In this document: piece by piece, positions 55,591-64,000 of the stretch
How positions within the stretch are numbered: the stretch's first letter is position 1
Layout of the letters: every line of letters begins with the position of its first letter
Assembly: GCA_964533585.1 (NCBI GenBank)
Contig: CAZHMM010000001.1
Location: forward strand, 14,360 to 78,359
DNA: 64,000 nt
Direction of reading: 5' to 3'
Source of the DNA: Elioraea sp964533585
GTDB taxonomy: Bacteria; Pseudomonadota; Alphaproteobacteria; Acetobacterales; Acetobacteraceae
Notes under the pieces: model-generated
The model's input: only the letters and a program-made list of their open reading frames with translations
Databases searched by the model: none
Told to the model about the DNA's origin: nothing
Made by a program: the position numbers and the translations under genes

Positions 55591-56727
55591 ATGACGCCCG
55601 CCTATCTCGACCCTCGGACCGGACGAACCTTTCCGCTCGCCACCCCGCGCTGGCGTTCGGATGACGGCAATCCGCTGTTGCTCACACCGCTGCCAGGCAT
55701 CGCCCGCAGCGACATTGATTCCGACACGCGGAGCCTCTGGCGCTACCGCCGCGCCTTTCCGTTCGGCCCCGAGGTGGCGCCGATCACCATGGGCGAGGGC
55801 TGCACGCCGCTGATCGAGCGCAGGCTCGATGGCGCGCGCGCCCTGCTCAAGCTCGAGTGGTTCGCGCCCACCGGCAGCTTCAAGGACCGCGGCGCCTCGG
55901 TGATGCTGTCGGGGCTGCGCGCACAGGGTGTCGCCGCCGTGCTGGAGGATTCCTCCGGCAATGGCGGTGCCGCGATCGCGGCCTATGCCGCGGCCGGCGG
56001 CATGCGCGCCAAGATCCTCGTGCCGGCCTCCACGTCACCGGCCAAGACGGTGCAGATGAAGGCGCATGGCGCGGAGATCGAGCTCGTGCCGGGATCTCGA
56101 CAGGACTGCGCGGACGCGGCCCTGCGCCAGGCCGAGCGCATCTTCTACGCCTCGCACAACTGGCATCCGTTCTTCCTGCACGGCACCAAGACGCTCGCCT
56201 TCGAGCTGTGGGAGGACCTCGGGTTCCAGGTACCCGACAACATCATCATCCCCTGCGGCGCGGGCTCGAATGTGCTCGGCTGCGAGATCGGCTTCGCCGA
56301 ACTGCTGCGTGCCGGCGCGATCGATCGGATACCGCGTCTGTTCGCGGTGCAGCCCGCCAATGTCGCGCCGATCGCGGCGGCGTTCCTCGCCGGCGTCGAC
56401 GCGCCGGTCGCGTGCGAGATCAGGCCGACCATCGCCGAGGGCACGGCGATCGCCAAGCCGATCCGCCTGCGTGAGGTGCTCGGCGCACTCCGCGAGTCCG
56501 AGGGGGGGGCGGTGACGGTCACCGAGGCCGAGATCGAGGCGGCGCTGTTCTCGCTCGCGCGCATCGGCATCTATGTCGAGCCGACCTGCGCCTCGGCCGC
56601 CGCGGCGCTGGCCAAGCTGCGCGCGTCCGGCACGATCGGTGCCGAGCAGACCACCGTGCTGGTGCTGACCGGCACCGGCCTGAAAGCCACGCCGCGCATC
56701 GCCGAGCTGATGGGAATGACGCTCTGA
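55591..56727 (+). CDS. Threonine-synthase-like PLP-dependent enzyme
   Basis: A 378-residue fold-type II PLP enzyme. The PLP lysine is in TGSFKDRGASVMLSGLRA (about 90-107), the Ser/Gly loop in EDSSGNGGAAIAAYAAAGG, and the phosphate-binding GAGSNVLGCEIGF follows. The N-terminal YLDPRTGRTFPLATPRW resembles the short leader of threonine synthases. Given a D-threonine-aldolase-like gene in the same operon, it may act as a threonine/serine deaminase or phospholyase rather than in biosynthesis; no homoserine genes are adjacent. The M81 gene overlaps its stop by one base. Confidence 0.83.
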   Translation: MTPAYLDPRTGRTFPLATPRWRSDDGNPLLLTPLPGIARSDIDSDTRSLWRYRRAFPFGPEVAPITMGEGCTPLIERRLDGARALLKLEWFAPTGSFKDRGASVMLSGLRAQGVAAVLEDSSGNGGAAIAAYAAAGGMRAKILVPASTSPAKTVQMKAHGAEIELVPGSRQDCADAALRQAERIFYASHNWHPFFLHGTKTLAFELWEDLGFQVPDNIIIPCGAGSNVLGCEIGFAELLRAGAIDRIPRLFAVQPANVAPIAAAFLAGVDAPVACEIRPTIAEGTAIAKPIRLREVLGALRESEGGAVTVTEAEIEAALFSLARIGIYVEPTCASAAAALAKLRASGTIGAEQTTVLVLTGTGLKATPRIAELMGMTL

Positions 56728-58295
56728 TGGCCCAGAAACCGCCGCCGCGCATTGCCATCCTCGGCTTCTCGATCGAGTGCAATGCCTTCGCCCCGCCGGC
56801 GACGCGCGCCGACTTCGAGTCCTGCGTCTGGCTCGAACGTGATGCGATCATCGCCGACGCGCGCTGCGCCACGCCGATCGCGCTCGGCGAGGTGCCTGGC
56901 TTCGTCGCCGCGATGGACGCCACGGGACCGTGGCAGCCGATGCCGATTCTGCTGGCCATGGCCGAGCCGAACGGGCCGGTGGAGGAGCAGACCTTCGCCG
57001 AGATGATGCGCATCTGGCGCAAGGGCCTGGAGCGCGCCGCCCCGCTCGACGCCGTCTATGCCTGTATGCACGGTGCGGGGCTCTCGACCGAGCGGACCGA
57101 TCCCGACGGCGACATGCTGGCGATGGTGCGCGAGGTGGTCGGCCCGGACGTGCCGGTGGTCGCGACCTTCGACCTGCACGCCAACATCTCCGAGGCAATG
57201 GTGCGGAGCGTCGATGTGTTTGTCGGCTACCGCACCAACCCGCATCTCGACATGTGGCAGCGCGGCGAGGAGGCGGCAGGCCATGTGCGCGCGCTGCTGC
57301 GCGGGGCGAAGACCTCGCGCACCTTCATCCGTCTGCCGATCATTCCGCCGACGGTGACGATGCTGACGGGCAGGGACGCGTCCGATCGCCCGTATGGCGA
57401 GATGATCGATCTCGGTCAGCGCCGCATCGCGGATCAGGACTGCGTCGGCCGGATCCTCAATGTTTCCGTGATGGGCGGCTTCGCCTACAGCGATACGCCG
57501 AAGAACGGGCTCGCCGTGGTGGTGACCGCGCGACGGGGTGACGAGGCCGTGGCCGAGGCACTCGCCGAGGAGATCGCCACGCTCGGCTGGTCCAACCGCA
57601 AGCGATTCAATGCCAGGCTGACACCGCTCGACCAGGCGACCGCCAAGGCCAAGGCCGCCGGGGAGGACCCGTCGACGCCCGCGCTCTGCTTTCCCGACGT
57701 CGCCGACAATCCCGGCGGCGGCGGCCGCGGCAACACGATGTGGATTCTCGAGGCGTTCCACCAGGCCGGCGTGCAGCGCTGTCTCGTCGGCATCGTCTTC
57801 GACCCGCCGCTGGCCGCGGCGGCACATGAAGCGGGCGTGGGGGCCGCCTTCGAGGCCCGCTTCAACACCGCCGAGACGAATGCTTTCTCCAGGCCCTTCT
57901 CGGCACCTGCCACCGTGCGCGCGCTCTCGGACGGGCGCGTCACTGGGCGACGCGGCATCTTCGCCGCGCGCGACATGCGGCTCGGACCTTCCGCCGCGCT
58001 CGATCTCGGCGGCATCACCGTGGTCGTGGTGTCCTACCGCACGCAATGCGCCGACCCCGCGTTCTTCGAGATGTTCGGGCTCGACATCGCCGCCGCGCGC
58101 TCTGTGGTCGTGAAGTCGCGTGGGCATTTCCGCGGCGGCTTCGACGAGTTCTTCACCAACGACCGCATCGTCGAGGTCGATGCGCCGGGTCTCACCAGTC
58201 CGATCCTCAGCCGGTTCGAGTGGAAGCGCCTGCCCCGGCCGGTGATCCCGCTGGACGAGGGGGTGAAGTGGTCGCCGAGGCAGTTGCGACGCTGA
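56727..58295 (+). CDS. M81 family metallopeptidase (MlrC-like)
   Basis: A 522-residue zinc hydrolase of the MlrC family, named for the last step of microcystin breakdown but broadly found in proteobacteria. Motifs are IAILGFSIECNAFAPP, YACMHGAGLSTERTDPDGDM, the metal region VATFDLHANISEAMV and VGYRTNPHLDMWQRGEEAAG, then PDVADNPGGGGRGNTMWILE and the C-terminal KSRGHFRGGFDEFF. The likely role is hydrolysis of unusual small peptides or amides. It sits between a PLP enzyme and a peptide-binding protein. Confidence 0.88.
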   Translation: MAQKPPPRIAILGFSIECNAFAPPATRADFESCVWLERDAIIADARCATPIALGEVPGFVAAMDATGPWQPMPILLAMAEPNGPVEEQTFAEMMRIWRKGLERAAPLDAVYACMHGAGLSTERTDPDGDMLAMVREVVGPDVPVVATFDLHANISEAMVRSVDVFVGYRTNPHLDMWQRGEEAAGHVRALLRGAKTSRTFIRLPIIPPTVTMLTGRDASDRPYGEMIDLGQRRIADQDCVGRILNVSVMGGFAYSDTPKNGLAVVVTARRGDEAVAEALAEEIATLGWSNRKRFNARLTPLDQATAKAKAAGEDPSTPALCFPDVADNPGGGGRGNTMWILEAFHQAGVQRCLVGIVFDPPLAAAAHEAGVGAAFEARFNTAETNAFSRPFSAPATVRALSDGRVTGRRGIFAARDMRLGPSAALDLGGITVVVVSYRTQCADPAFFEMFGLDIAAARSVVVKSRGHFRGGFDEFFTNDRIVEVDAPGLTSPILSRFEWKRLPRPVIPLDEGVKWSPRQLRR

Positions 58296-58336
58296 TCGCT
58301 TCGGCGGACACTCGGGCGCGGCGAGGGAGGACGAGG

Positions 58337-59899
58337 ATGAGAATGAGAAGAACACTGCTGGGCGCTGCCGCCGCCGTAACGCTCACGTGGGGTGCCGCGG
58401 CCGAGACGCTGACGATGGGCATCAAGCTCGGCCCCTCGTCGCTCGACCCGCATTTCCGCTTCGCCGGCGAGACCGACAACACGCTCGAGCACCTCTATTG
58501 GCGGCTGATCCGCGAGGGACCCAACAAGGAGATGACCCCTGGTCTCGCGCAATCCTGGCGAGCGATCGACGACCGCACCTGGGAGTTCTCGCTGCGGCCG
58601 GAGGCGACATTCTCCGACGGCAGCCCGGTCACCGCCGAGGATGTCGCCTACAGCCTCTGGCGCGTGCCGCGGATCGAGGGCAGCCCCGGCAGCTACGTCA
58701 TCTTCACCCGCGCGATCGAGGCGGTGGAGGTGGTCGATCCGCGCACCGTGCGGATCCGCACCCGCACGCCCTATCCATTCGTGCCGGTGGACATGGCGCG
58801 TATCTTCATCGCGCCGAGATCGCTCGGCGAGACCGTGCGGACCGACGATTTCAACGCCGGCCGTGCGGCCGTGTTCTCCGGTCCCTGGGTGCTTGAGACC
58901 TGGCGTCCGGGCGAGGTGCTGGAGCTTCGTGCCAACCCGCATTGGTGGGGCCAGAAGAGCCCGTGGACGCGCGTCTCGATCCGCACCGTGTCGAACGACG
59001 CCGCGCGCACGGCGGCGCTGCTGTCCGGCGCGGTGCAGGCGATCGACGAGGTCTCGCTCGCCGACCTGCCGCGGATGCGGACCGACAGCCGCGTCGCCGT
59101 GACACAGATCGCCGGCAGCCGCGTGATGTATGTCGGCCTGGACATGGACCGCGACGCCTCGCCATTCGTGCGCGACCGCGCGGGCAACCCGCTCACGCCG
59201 AACCCGCTGAAGGATGTGCGCGTGCGCCAGGCACTCAGTCACGCGATCGACCGCACGGCGATGGTCGAGCGGGTGCTGGAGGGCGCGGCGACGCCGGCGG
59301 CGAATCTGCTGCCGGAGGGAACCCCCGGCACCAACCCGAACCTCAAGCCGACCCCCTACGACCCCGATCGGGCGCGCGCGCTGCTGGCTGAAGCCGGGCT
59401 CGCGGGCGGGTTCCGCGTCACCCTGCACGCGACCAACGACCGCTACCCGAACGACGACAAGGTGGCGCAGGCGATCGCGCAGTTCTGGACCCGGATCGGT
59501 GTGCAGACCGAGGTCGCGCTGCAGCCCAACGCGACCTTCTTCGCGCAGGCGAGCCGCCAGACCTTCAGCATCATGGCCGCGCAGTACGGTGCGGCGGACG
59601 TCTCGACGATGTACCGCGCGCTGGTGCACTCCTTCGACCGCGCCGGCGGGCTCGGCAGCGCCAATCGCACCCGCCACTCCTCGCCGCGCGCGGATGCGCT
59701 GGTGCGCGATGCGCTCACGACGATGGATGACGCGAAGCGCAACGCCCTGTTCGCCGAGGCTGCGCGCATCGCGCTCGACGAGGAGACGATCATCATCTTC
59801 GTCTACTACCCCTCATACGTGTACGCCGCCCGTCAGGGCATGACGGTCGCGCCGTACAACGACGGTCGGTTCCTCGCCCACGAGATCAGGAAGCAATGA
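58337..59899 (+). CDS. ABC transporter solute-binding protein, family 5 (oligopeptide type)
   Basis: A 520-residue periplasmic binding protein. The signal peptide MRMRRTLLGAAAAVTLTWGA is cut near AAAE, followed by GPSSLDPHFRFAGETDNT, WEFSLRPEATFSDGSPVTAED and VRQALSHAIDRTAMVERVLE, the family 5 signature. ATG 58337 has GGGAGG at six bases. No dpp/opp permease or ATPase gene lies in the window, so it must share one or belong to a split locus. It likely feeds peptides to the M81 hydrolase. Confidence 0.93.
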   Translation: MRMRRTLLGAAAAVTLTWGAAAETLTMGIKLGPSSLDPHFRFAGETDNTLEHLYWRLIREGPNKEMTPGLAQSWRAIDDRTWEFSLRPEATFSDGSPVTAEDVAYSLWRVPRIEGSPGSYVIFTRAIEAVEVVDPRTVRIRTRTPYPFVPVDMARIFIAPRSLGETVRTDDFNAGRAAVFSGPWVLETWRPGEVLELRANPHWWGQKSPWTRVSIRTVSNDAARTAALLSGAVQAIDEVSLADLPRMRTDSRVAVTQIAGSRVMYVGLDMDRDASPFVRDRAGNPLTPNPLKDVRVRQALSHAIDRTAMVERVLEGAATPAANLLPEGTPGTNPNLKPTPYDPDRARALLAEAGLAGGFRVTLHATNDRYPNDDKVAQAIAQFWTRIGVQTEVALQPNATFFAQASRQTFSIMAAQYGAADVSTMYRALVHSFDRAGGLGSANRTRHSSPRADALVRDALTTMDDAKRNALFAEAARIALDEETIIIFVYYPSYVYAARQGMTVAPYNDGRFLAHEIRKQ

Positions 59900-61005
59900 T
59901 GCGCCTCGCCGATCTGCCGACACCCGCGTTGGTGCTCGACCGTGCCGCGCTGATGCGCAACCTGCGCATGATGGCCGAAGCCGTCGCGCGTCACGGCGTC
60001 ACACTCCGCCCGCATCTCAAGACGGCGAAGAGCATCGACGTGGCGATGGCGGCGGCGCCTGGCTTCGGGCCGATCACCGTCAGCACACTGGCCGAGGCGC
60101 AGCTCTTCGCCGAAGCCGGGTTCCGCGACCAGATTTACGCGGTCGGCATCGTGCCCGCCAAGCTCGACGCGGTCGCGGCGATGAACGCCAAGGGTGCGGA
60201 CGTGAAGGTCATCACCGACGACCTCGACGCCGCGCGCGCCATCGCTGCCCACCCGGGACGCATTCGCGCGCTGGTCGAGGTCGATGTCGGCGAGAGCCGC
60301 GGCGGCGTCACACCCGACGACGATGCGCTGCCGGCGATTGCCGCGGCGCTCGGGCCGAGACTCGCCGGGGTCATGACGCATGCCGGCCACTCCTATGCCG
60401 GGCATGACGTCGCGGAGATCCGCGCGGTCGCCGAGACCGAGCGTGCCGGCATCGTGCGTGCGGCGGAGCGGCTGCGCGCTACAGGGCACGAGATCGCCAT
60501 CGTCTCGATGGGCTCCTCGCCCACCGCCCTGCATGCCGCCTCGCTCGCGGGCGTGACCGAGGTGCGTGCGGGCGTCTACATGTTCGGCGACCTGATGCAG
60601 GTCGAACTGCACACCCAGCCGATGGAGGACGTCGCGGTCTCGGTGCTGGCGAGCGTGATCGGCCGGAAGCCCGCGCAGAACCGCATCCTGATCGACGCCG
60701 GCGCGCTCGCGCTCTCGAAGGACCGCGGCACGCAGACCATGGCGAAGGATTACGGCTTCGGCCTGGTGGTCGATCTCGCCGGGCGGGCCGTGTTCGGCGA
60801 TGCGATCGTCACACGCGCCTACCAGGAGCATGGCGTGGTCGAGTGCGACCGGCCGCTGCCGTTCGACGCGCTGCCGGTCGGGGCACGCGTGCGCGTGCTG
60901 CCGAACCACTCGTGCCTGACGGCGGCGGCCTATGAGCGCTACCACGTGGTCGATGGCCGCTCGGACGAGGTGGTCGCGGTCTGGCCGCGGGTGAACCACT
61001 GGTAG
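59896..61005 (+). CDS. D-threonine aldolase / DSD1-like PLP enzyme
   Basis: A 369-residue fold-type III enzyme (alanine-racemase-like barrel with the D-serine dehydratase-type C-domain). The PLP lysine is in LRPHLKTAKS (Lys42) and metal ligands His338 and Cys340 lie in VLPNHSCLTAAAYER. The family cleaves D-threonine or other D-3-hydroxy amino acids to glycine and an aldehyde, or dehydrates D-serine. The ATG overlaps the previous stop (ATGA), so it is the last gene of this coupled run. Confidence 0.9.
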   Translation: MMRLADLPTPALVLDRAALMRNLRMMAEAVARHGVTLRPHLKTAKSIDVAMAAAPGFGPITVSTLAEAQLFAEAGFRDQIYAVGIVPAKLDAVAAMNAKGADVKVITDDLDAARAIAAHPGRIRALVEVDVGESRGGVTPDDDALPAIAAALGPRLAGVMTHAGHSYAGHDVAEIRAVAETERAGIVRAAERLRATGHEIAIVSMGSSPTALHAASLAGVTEVRAGVYMFGDLMQVELHTQPMEDVAVSVLASVIGRKPAQNRILIDAGALALSKDRGTQTMAKDYGFGLVVDLAGRAVFGDAIVTRAYQEHGVVECDRPLPFDALPVGARVRVLPNHSCLTAAAYERYHVVDGRSDEVVAVWPRVNHW

Positions 61006-61056
61006 GCTGGGCGTTCGGTCGTGCACAGCCCGCGGGGCGAGGCGCGCGAGCGGGCG

Positions 61057-61965
61057 TCACGCGTTCCAGTGGGCGAGGCGTCGGAGCAGGGCCGCCGATC
61101 GGGCGATGAACCCGCCCCGCCACAGGAAAACGAAGTGGTCGGCCACGTGCAGTACGTAGAGTGGCAGGTAGAGGACCAGAAACAGCGTCTTGAGGTCCAC
61201 CGTCGTCGCCGCGATCCGCCACGGCCCGATGCCGAGATCGAGCACCGCCAAGCCGGCAAAGCACAGCATCGCCAGGTGGAAGTTGGCGAGTGCGGCGCGG
61301 ATGAGGCCCATCATCCCACCGTAACGCGCAATGACCTGACGACGACGGGTCAATGTCTCGGCCACGTCCGGGGGACCTCGTTCGGCCGCGGGATCGACGC
61401 CGAGTTGCGCCGCGTATCGCTCTCGCTTCGCGGCATCCGCGGCGACGATCTGCTCGACCGTGAGGAAGACGTGGCAGACGTCGATGAACTTCTTGGTCAG
61501 CAGCGTCAGCGCCAGCGCCGTTCCGGCCAGGATCATCCACGGACTTCCCGTCAACCGGAACGCATAGACGCCAAGTGAGACGTGGAAGAGCGCCATCACC
61601 CAGGCACCGAAGAAGAAGTCGGGGAACGACCAGAAATACCGGTCGATGCCGCGCAGCCTGGCCACCTCGCCATCCACGCAATCAAGCACGTAGAACAGCA
61701 CGAAGCAGAGTGCGGCGGCGGCCGACCAGATGCCCCCAAGCGGCAGCAGCAGCGCGCCGAGCAGGCCGGCGAACAGCATCCCGATCGTGGCAATCGTCGG
61801 GCTCAGGCCATGGCGCAGAAAGGCGCGAGTGAGGACGGGCGAGACCCAGTCGCCGAACACCGCGCCGCCGAGATCATTCCGATGTCGTTCGGGTTGCTGC
61901 GCGCGCTCACGCAGTTCCCTGATCGGCAACCTCGCCAGATCGCGCGGATCCTCCCCGGCAGTCAC
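61057..61965 (-). CDS. CDP-alcohol phosphatidyltransferase-like membrane protein, degenerate motif
   Basis: About 302 residues with about seven hydrophobic segments. The CDP-OH-P motif starts DCVDGEVARLRGIDRYF (Asp95, Asp98, Gly99, Ala102, Arg103). Past that point the expected Gly is Trp112, Asp116 is kept, and the last Asp is Gly120, so the catalytic-base Asp is missing in this register. Either it has lost the usual transfer reaction or it is a divergent branch. The tail ends with RLAHWNA. I chose GTG 61965, 19 nt after the upstream gene's stop; the frame is open to 62106. It is coupled to the formyltransferase-propeller gene. Confidence 0.75.
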   Translation of the reverse strand: MTAGEDPRDLARLPIRELRERAQQPERHRNDLGGAVFGDWVSPVLTRAFLRHGLSPTIATIGMLFAGLLGALLLPLGGIWSAAAALCFVLFYVLDCVDGEVARLRGIDRYFWSFPDFFFGAWVMALFHVSLGVYAFRLTGSPWMILAGTALALTLLTKKFIDVCHVFLTVEQIVAADAAKRERYAAQLGVDPAAERGPPDVAETLTRRRQVIARYGGMMGLIRAALANFHLAMLCFAGLAVLDLGIGPWRIAATTVDLKTLFLVLYLPLYVLHVADHFVFLWRGGFIARSAALLRRLAHWNA

Positions 61966-61984
61966 GGCGTGCGGCTCCGTTCCG

Positions 61985-63685
61985 TCAGCCAGCCTTGCGC
62001 AGCCGCGGCCACTGCCAGGCCCGGCGACGAAGATCGATCGCCTCGATCCCGCCTGCGCGAGACAGCGTGTGGCAGCCGATCGAGCCGCCCACCGACGCGG
62101 GCTCAATCCGGCCGACGACGCGCTGAGCGAATTCGTCCGGCGTCAGGCGATCGATCGCGCAGAGATTGAGCGCGCGCCCATAGCTGCCGCTGCAATCCTG
62201 GGCTGGTCTGATCAGCGTGCCGTTCTCGATGAAGAGGGGGCCAGCGGGCCGGGCGCTGCGGCAATCCGACACGACCGGATTGAGGGCGTGCGGCTGCCAC
62301 GGGCCGAGCGGCGTTTCGGCCAGGAAGACGAACAGCTCGTCGTTCGGGCCGCCACCGGCCTCGTCGATGGCGACGAACAGGTACCAGAGACCCTCCCAGT
62401 GCAGCAGCGTCGGGTCATAGGCGCGCTGTCCGTCCAGCAGCGTCGCGCGTCGGCGCCACAGCAGCGGGAACGCCTCGGCCTCGAACAGGCCAAGCGCGCC
62501 CGCGTCCGCGCTCTCGACCAGCATCATTGGTCGTCCGTCCCAGACGAAGAGGAAGGGGTAGGAGAGATGGTGCGCGGCGGTCAGGACCGATTGGGGCTCT
62601 GTCAGCCGGCCGTCCTCGAGCACGCGGACGACCGCAATCTCGCCGCGCTGCCGTCCGATCGGCACGCGCTCGAAGAAGCAGTAGAGCCGGTCCTCCCAGG
62701 CGAACAGGCACGGGTCGGCGGTCTGCCAGCGCTTGCTGGCAATCCGCGCCAGCACCGGCGACGGTCCGGCGGAGGGCGCAAGCAGCGGCCTCGCCTGCCG
62801 CAGCACGATCGACCAGATGTCGTGGCGGCACAGATGGCGCGTGTTGGCGAGCGCGGTCCGGACGGCCATCTGTCCGAGGATGGCTGCGGCGCGGACGTTG
62901 CCCGGCTTGCGATAGATCGGACCCGGCGGCTGAAGCCCGGCGTTGCCGTCGGGTGCGCGGATCGGCATGCCGGTGCGGTAAAGCCGCTCCAGGCTGCGCC
63001 GCACGAAGCGGGTGGATTTGAGGTAGTGCGGCCCCCGCACGCGGTCCACCCACAGGGTCGGCGCGCAACTCGAGGTCGAGCGGTACAGCACTTCGCCTGC
63101 GTCGAGCGATTCGGTCAGCCGTTGCAGCACGACCCCGACCGACCGTTCTCCCTGGGCGATCTCCCAGAAGCAGGAGGGCCCGCCGCGGAAGCGCGCGGGA
63201 TCGCCGTGGTGATAGGACCAGACGCCGTGGCGCGGCACGGTCAGAACCTCGCCCTTCAGAATGCGGAAGCCGAACCGGACCAGGACATCGAGGTCGTAGG
63301 CGCGTAGCGCGGTGATGTCCGCGTCTGCCAGTCGGTCGAACACCTTCCGGTTTCGCTGCGGCAGGACGTGCAGGATGTCGACGCCATGCAGCAGATCGCC
63401 CAAGGGGATGGATTGGGCATGGCCTCCGGCCCCCGAAGCGTAGCGTCGGCTTACGGACTCGTACAGATCATAGACCTCAGTGGTGCGGTGCAGGCGGCCG
63501 GCGCAGAGGTTGTCGAACCAGGAGGCCTTGCGTTCGGCTGGCGACCAGCACACGACGGCAACCACCAGTTCGATCCAGTCTGCGCGTGCCAGATCCTCGA
63601 CGACCTTGCGTTCCCAGGCCTCCACGCTGAGCCCATCCAGCATGACGCCGACGCGCAGCGGTCGCTGTACGGCGGCGGCAGACAT
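61985..63685 (-). CDS. Formyltransferase-like / beta-propeller fusion
   Basis: About 566 residues. The first 230 form a formyltransferase-like fold: LRVGVMLDGLSVEAWERKVV, then HGVWSYHHGDPARFRGGP (about 153-170) and RLTESLDAGEVLYR (about 189-202). The usual Asn of the NxH pair is replaced (Ser157-Tyr-His159), while Asp195 is kept. From about 300 on, repeated blocks such as ADPCLFAWEDRLYCFFERV, SYPFLFVWDGRPMMLVESA and YDPTLLHWEGLWYLFVAI look like blades of a five-bladed propeller of the GH32/43 kind. This combination is seen in proteins annotated as glucosamine inositolphosphorylceramide transferase-like. ATG 63685 is my start; the frame stays open to ATG 63931. Confidence 0.75.
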   Translation of the reverse strand: MSAAAVQRPLRVGVMLDGLSVEAWERKVVEDLARADWIELVVAVVCWSPAERKASWFDNLCAGRLHRTTEVYDLYESVSRRYASGAGGHAQSIPLGDLLHGVDILHVLPQRNRKVFDRLADADITALRAYDLDVLVRFGFRILKGEVLTVPRHGVWSYHHGDPARFRGGPSCFWEIAQGERSVGVVLQRLTESLDAGEVLYRSTSSCAPTLWVDRVRGPHYLKSTRFVRRSLERLYRTGMPIRAPDGNAGLQPPGPIYRKPGNVRAAAILGQMAVRTALANTRHLCRHDIWSIVLRQARPLLAPSAGPSPVLARIASKRWQTADPCLFAWEDRLYCFFERVPIGRQRGEIAVVRVLEDGRLTEPQSVLTAAHHLSYPFLFVWDGRPMMLVESADAGALGLFEAEAFPLLWRRRATLLDGQRAYDPTLLHWEGLWYLFVAIDEAGGGPNDELFVFLAETPLGPWQPHALNPVVSDCRSARPAGPLFIENGTLIRPAQDCSGSYGRALNLCAIDRLTPDEFAQRVVGRIEPASVGGSIGCHTLSRAGGIEAIDLRRRAWQWPRLRKAG

Positions 63686-64000
63686 GCCCGGCGCCACGCC
63701 GGACAACGTCGGCTCGCCTGCTGCAAGCGCCGCCGAGGTCTCCGTCGGCGCCGTGCGCGTGCGCGCGAGCGTCCCTGCCTGCTCGTCGCCATTCTGCCTG
63801 TGGCCCACGCTCGGCCGATGCGGTCCTGTCGCGGCTGTCACCCCGGAGCGAACTCTACCCTGAGAAATCCTTCTGTCATGTTTGCACGAAACGAAGCGGG
63901 CGCACCACCGCACGCCATCACGAAGCGGCAATCGGCGGGAGAGGCGCTAGCCAGTGGGTCCCGCCACCGCCCGCGGCTCCGACCCGGGGCGGCGCGCGAC
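63686..64000. other. Window edge, start of the fusion gene unresolved
   Basis: The minus-strand frame of the fusion gene stays open to ATG 63931, adding up to 82 residues of Thr/Ala/Arg-rich, low-complexity sequence that does not look like a domain. GTG 63841 is another candidate. No start in this stretch has a good Shine-Dalgarno. Beyond 63931 to the edge I see no convincing gene or signal. Confidence 0.4.

Overview
The window is a very GC-rich stretch of ordinary chromosome, almost certainly from an alphaproteobacterium of the Rhodospirillales/Acetobacterales type. This rests on three things: high GC with GC-biased third codon positions, a separate atpHAGDC cluster, and alphaproteobacterial gene types (NrnC-type exonuclease, DUF1244, NDUFA9-like protein, long fused indolepyruvate oxidoreductase, several Bug/TAXI receptors). 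I see no prophage, integrase, insertion sequence or CRISPR array. Genes are tightly packed, often with 4-bp ATGA/GTGA overlaps or abutting stops.

Layout. 1-0.6 kb: 5' part of a small heat-shock gene (minus) behind a probable ROSE RNA thermometer, then rpmE. 0.85-5.1 kb: nadC, a LOG-family gene, a TAXI receptor and a fused TRAP permease in one coupled plus-strand run. 5.1-8.8 kb (minus): two tandem paralogous small secreted proteins, pyruvate kinase, glycerate 2-kinase. 8.9-16 kb: DUF1244, a 41-residue membrane peptide, a Bug receptor, mobA-fdhD (molybdenum cofactor), an SDR, a GNAT-NUDIX fusion, a MoaB/CinA-like protein, arfB, a 2-hydroxyacid dehydrogenase. 16-22.7 kb: gltD, a DUF2059 gene and gltB as one minus-strand operon. 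22.9-31.5 kb: NDUFA9-like protein, tRNA-Leu(CAG), NrnC-like exonuclease, SPFH/NfeD pair, cupin, chemoreceptor, rhodanese, class III aminotransferase, HSD10-like SDR.

31.6-43.6 kb: a 1158-residue indolepyruvate ferredoxin oxidoreductase and an acyl-CoA dehydrogenase (amino-acid/acyl-CoA catabolism together with the HSD10-like SDR), rsmI divergent from an LpoA-like lipoprotein, a PhoR-like kinase, alanine dehydrogenase, DUF486, AmpG-like MFS and an M48 lipoprotein. 43.7-53.4 kb (minus): infC with an ATC start behind thrS, a GT9 glycosyltransferase, a ferritin-like protein, and the F1 ATPase genes atpC-D-G-A-H. 53.5-55.5 kb (minus): DUF4231/SLATT membrane protein coupled to an M20 peptidase, and a wrecked dihydrofolate-reductase-like pseudogene. 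55.6-61 kb (plus): threonine-synthase-like enzyme, M81 (MlrC) hydrolase, peptide-type binding protein and D-threonine-aldolase-like enzyme, which look like one peptide/D-amino-acid utilisation operon. 61-64 kb (minus): a formyltransferase/beta-propeller fusion followed by a CDP-alcohol phosphatidyltransferase-like membrane protein with a degenerate active-site motif.

The least familiar systems are the last two blocks, the SLATT-M20 pair and the gltD-DUF2059-gltB arrangement. The best regulatory signals are the ROSE-like leader, the ATC start of infC, the TTG start of the LpoA-like gene and several perfect terminator hairpins.
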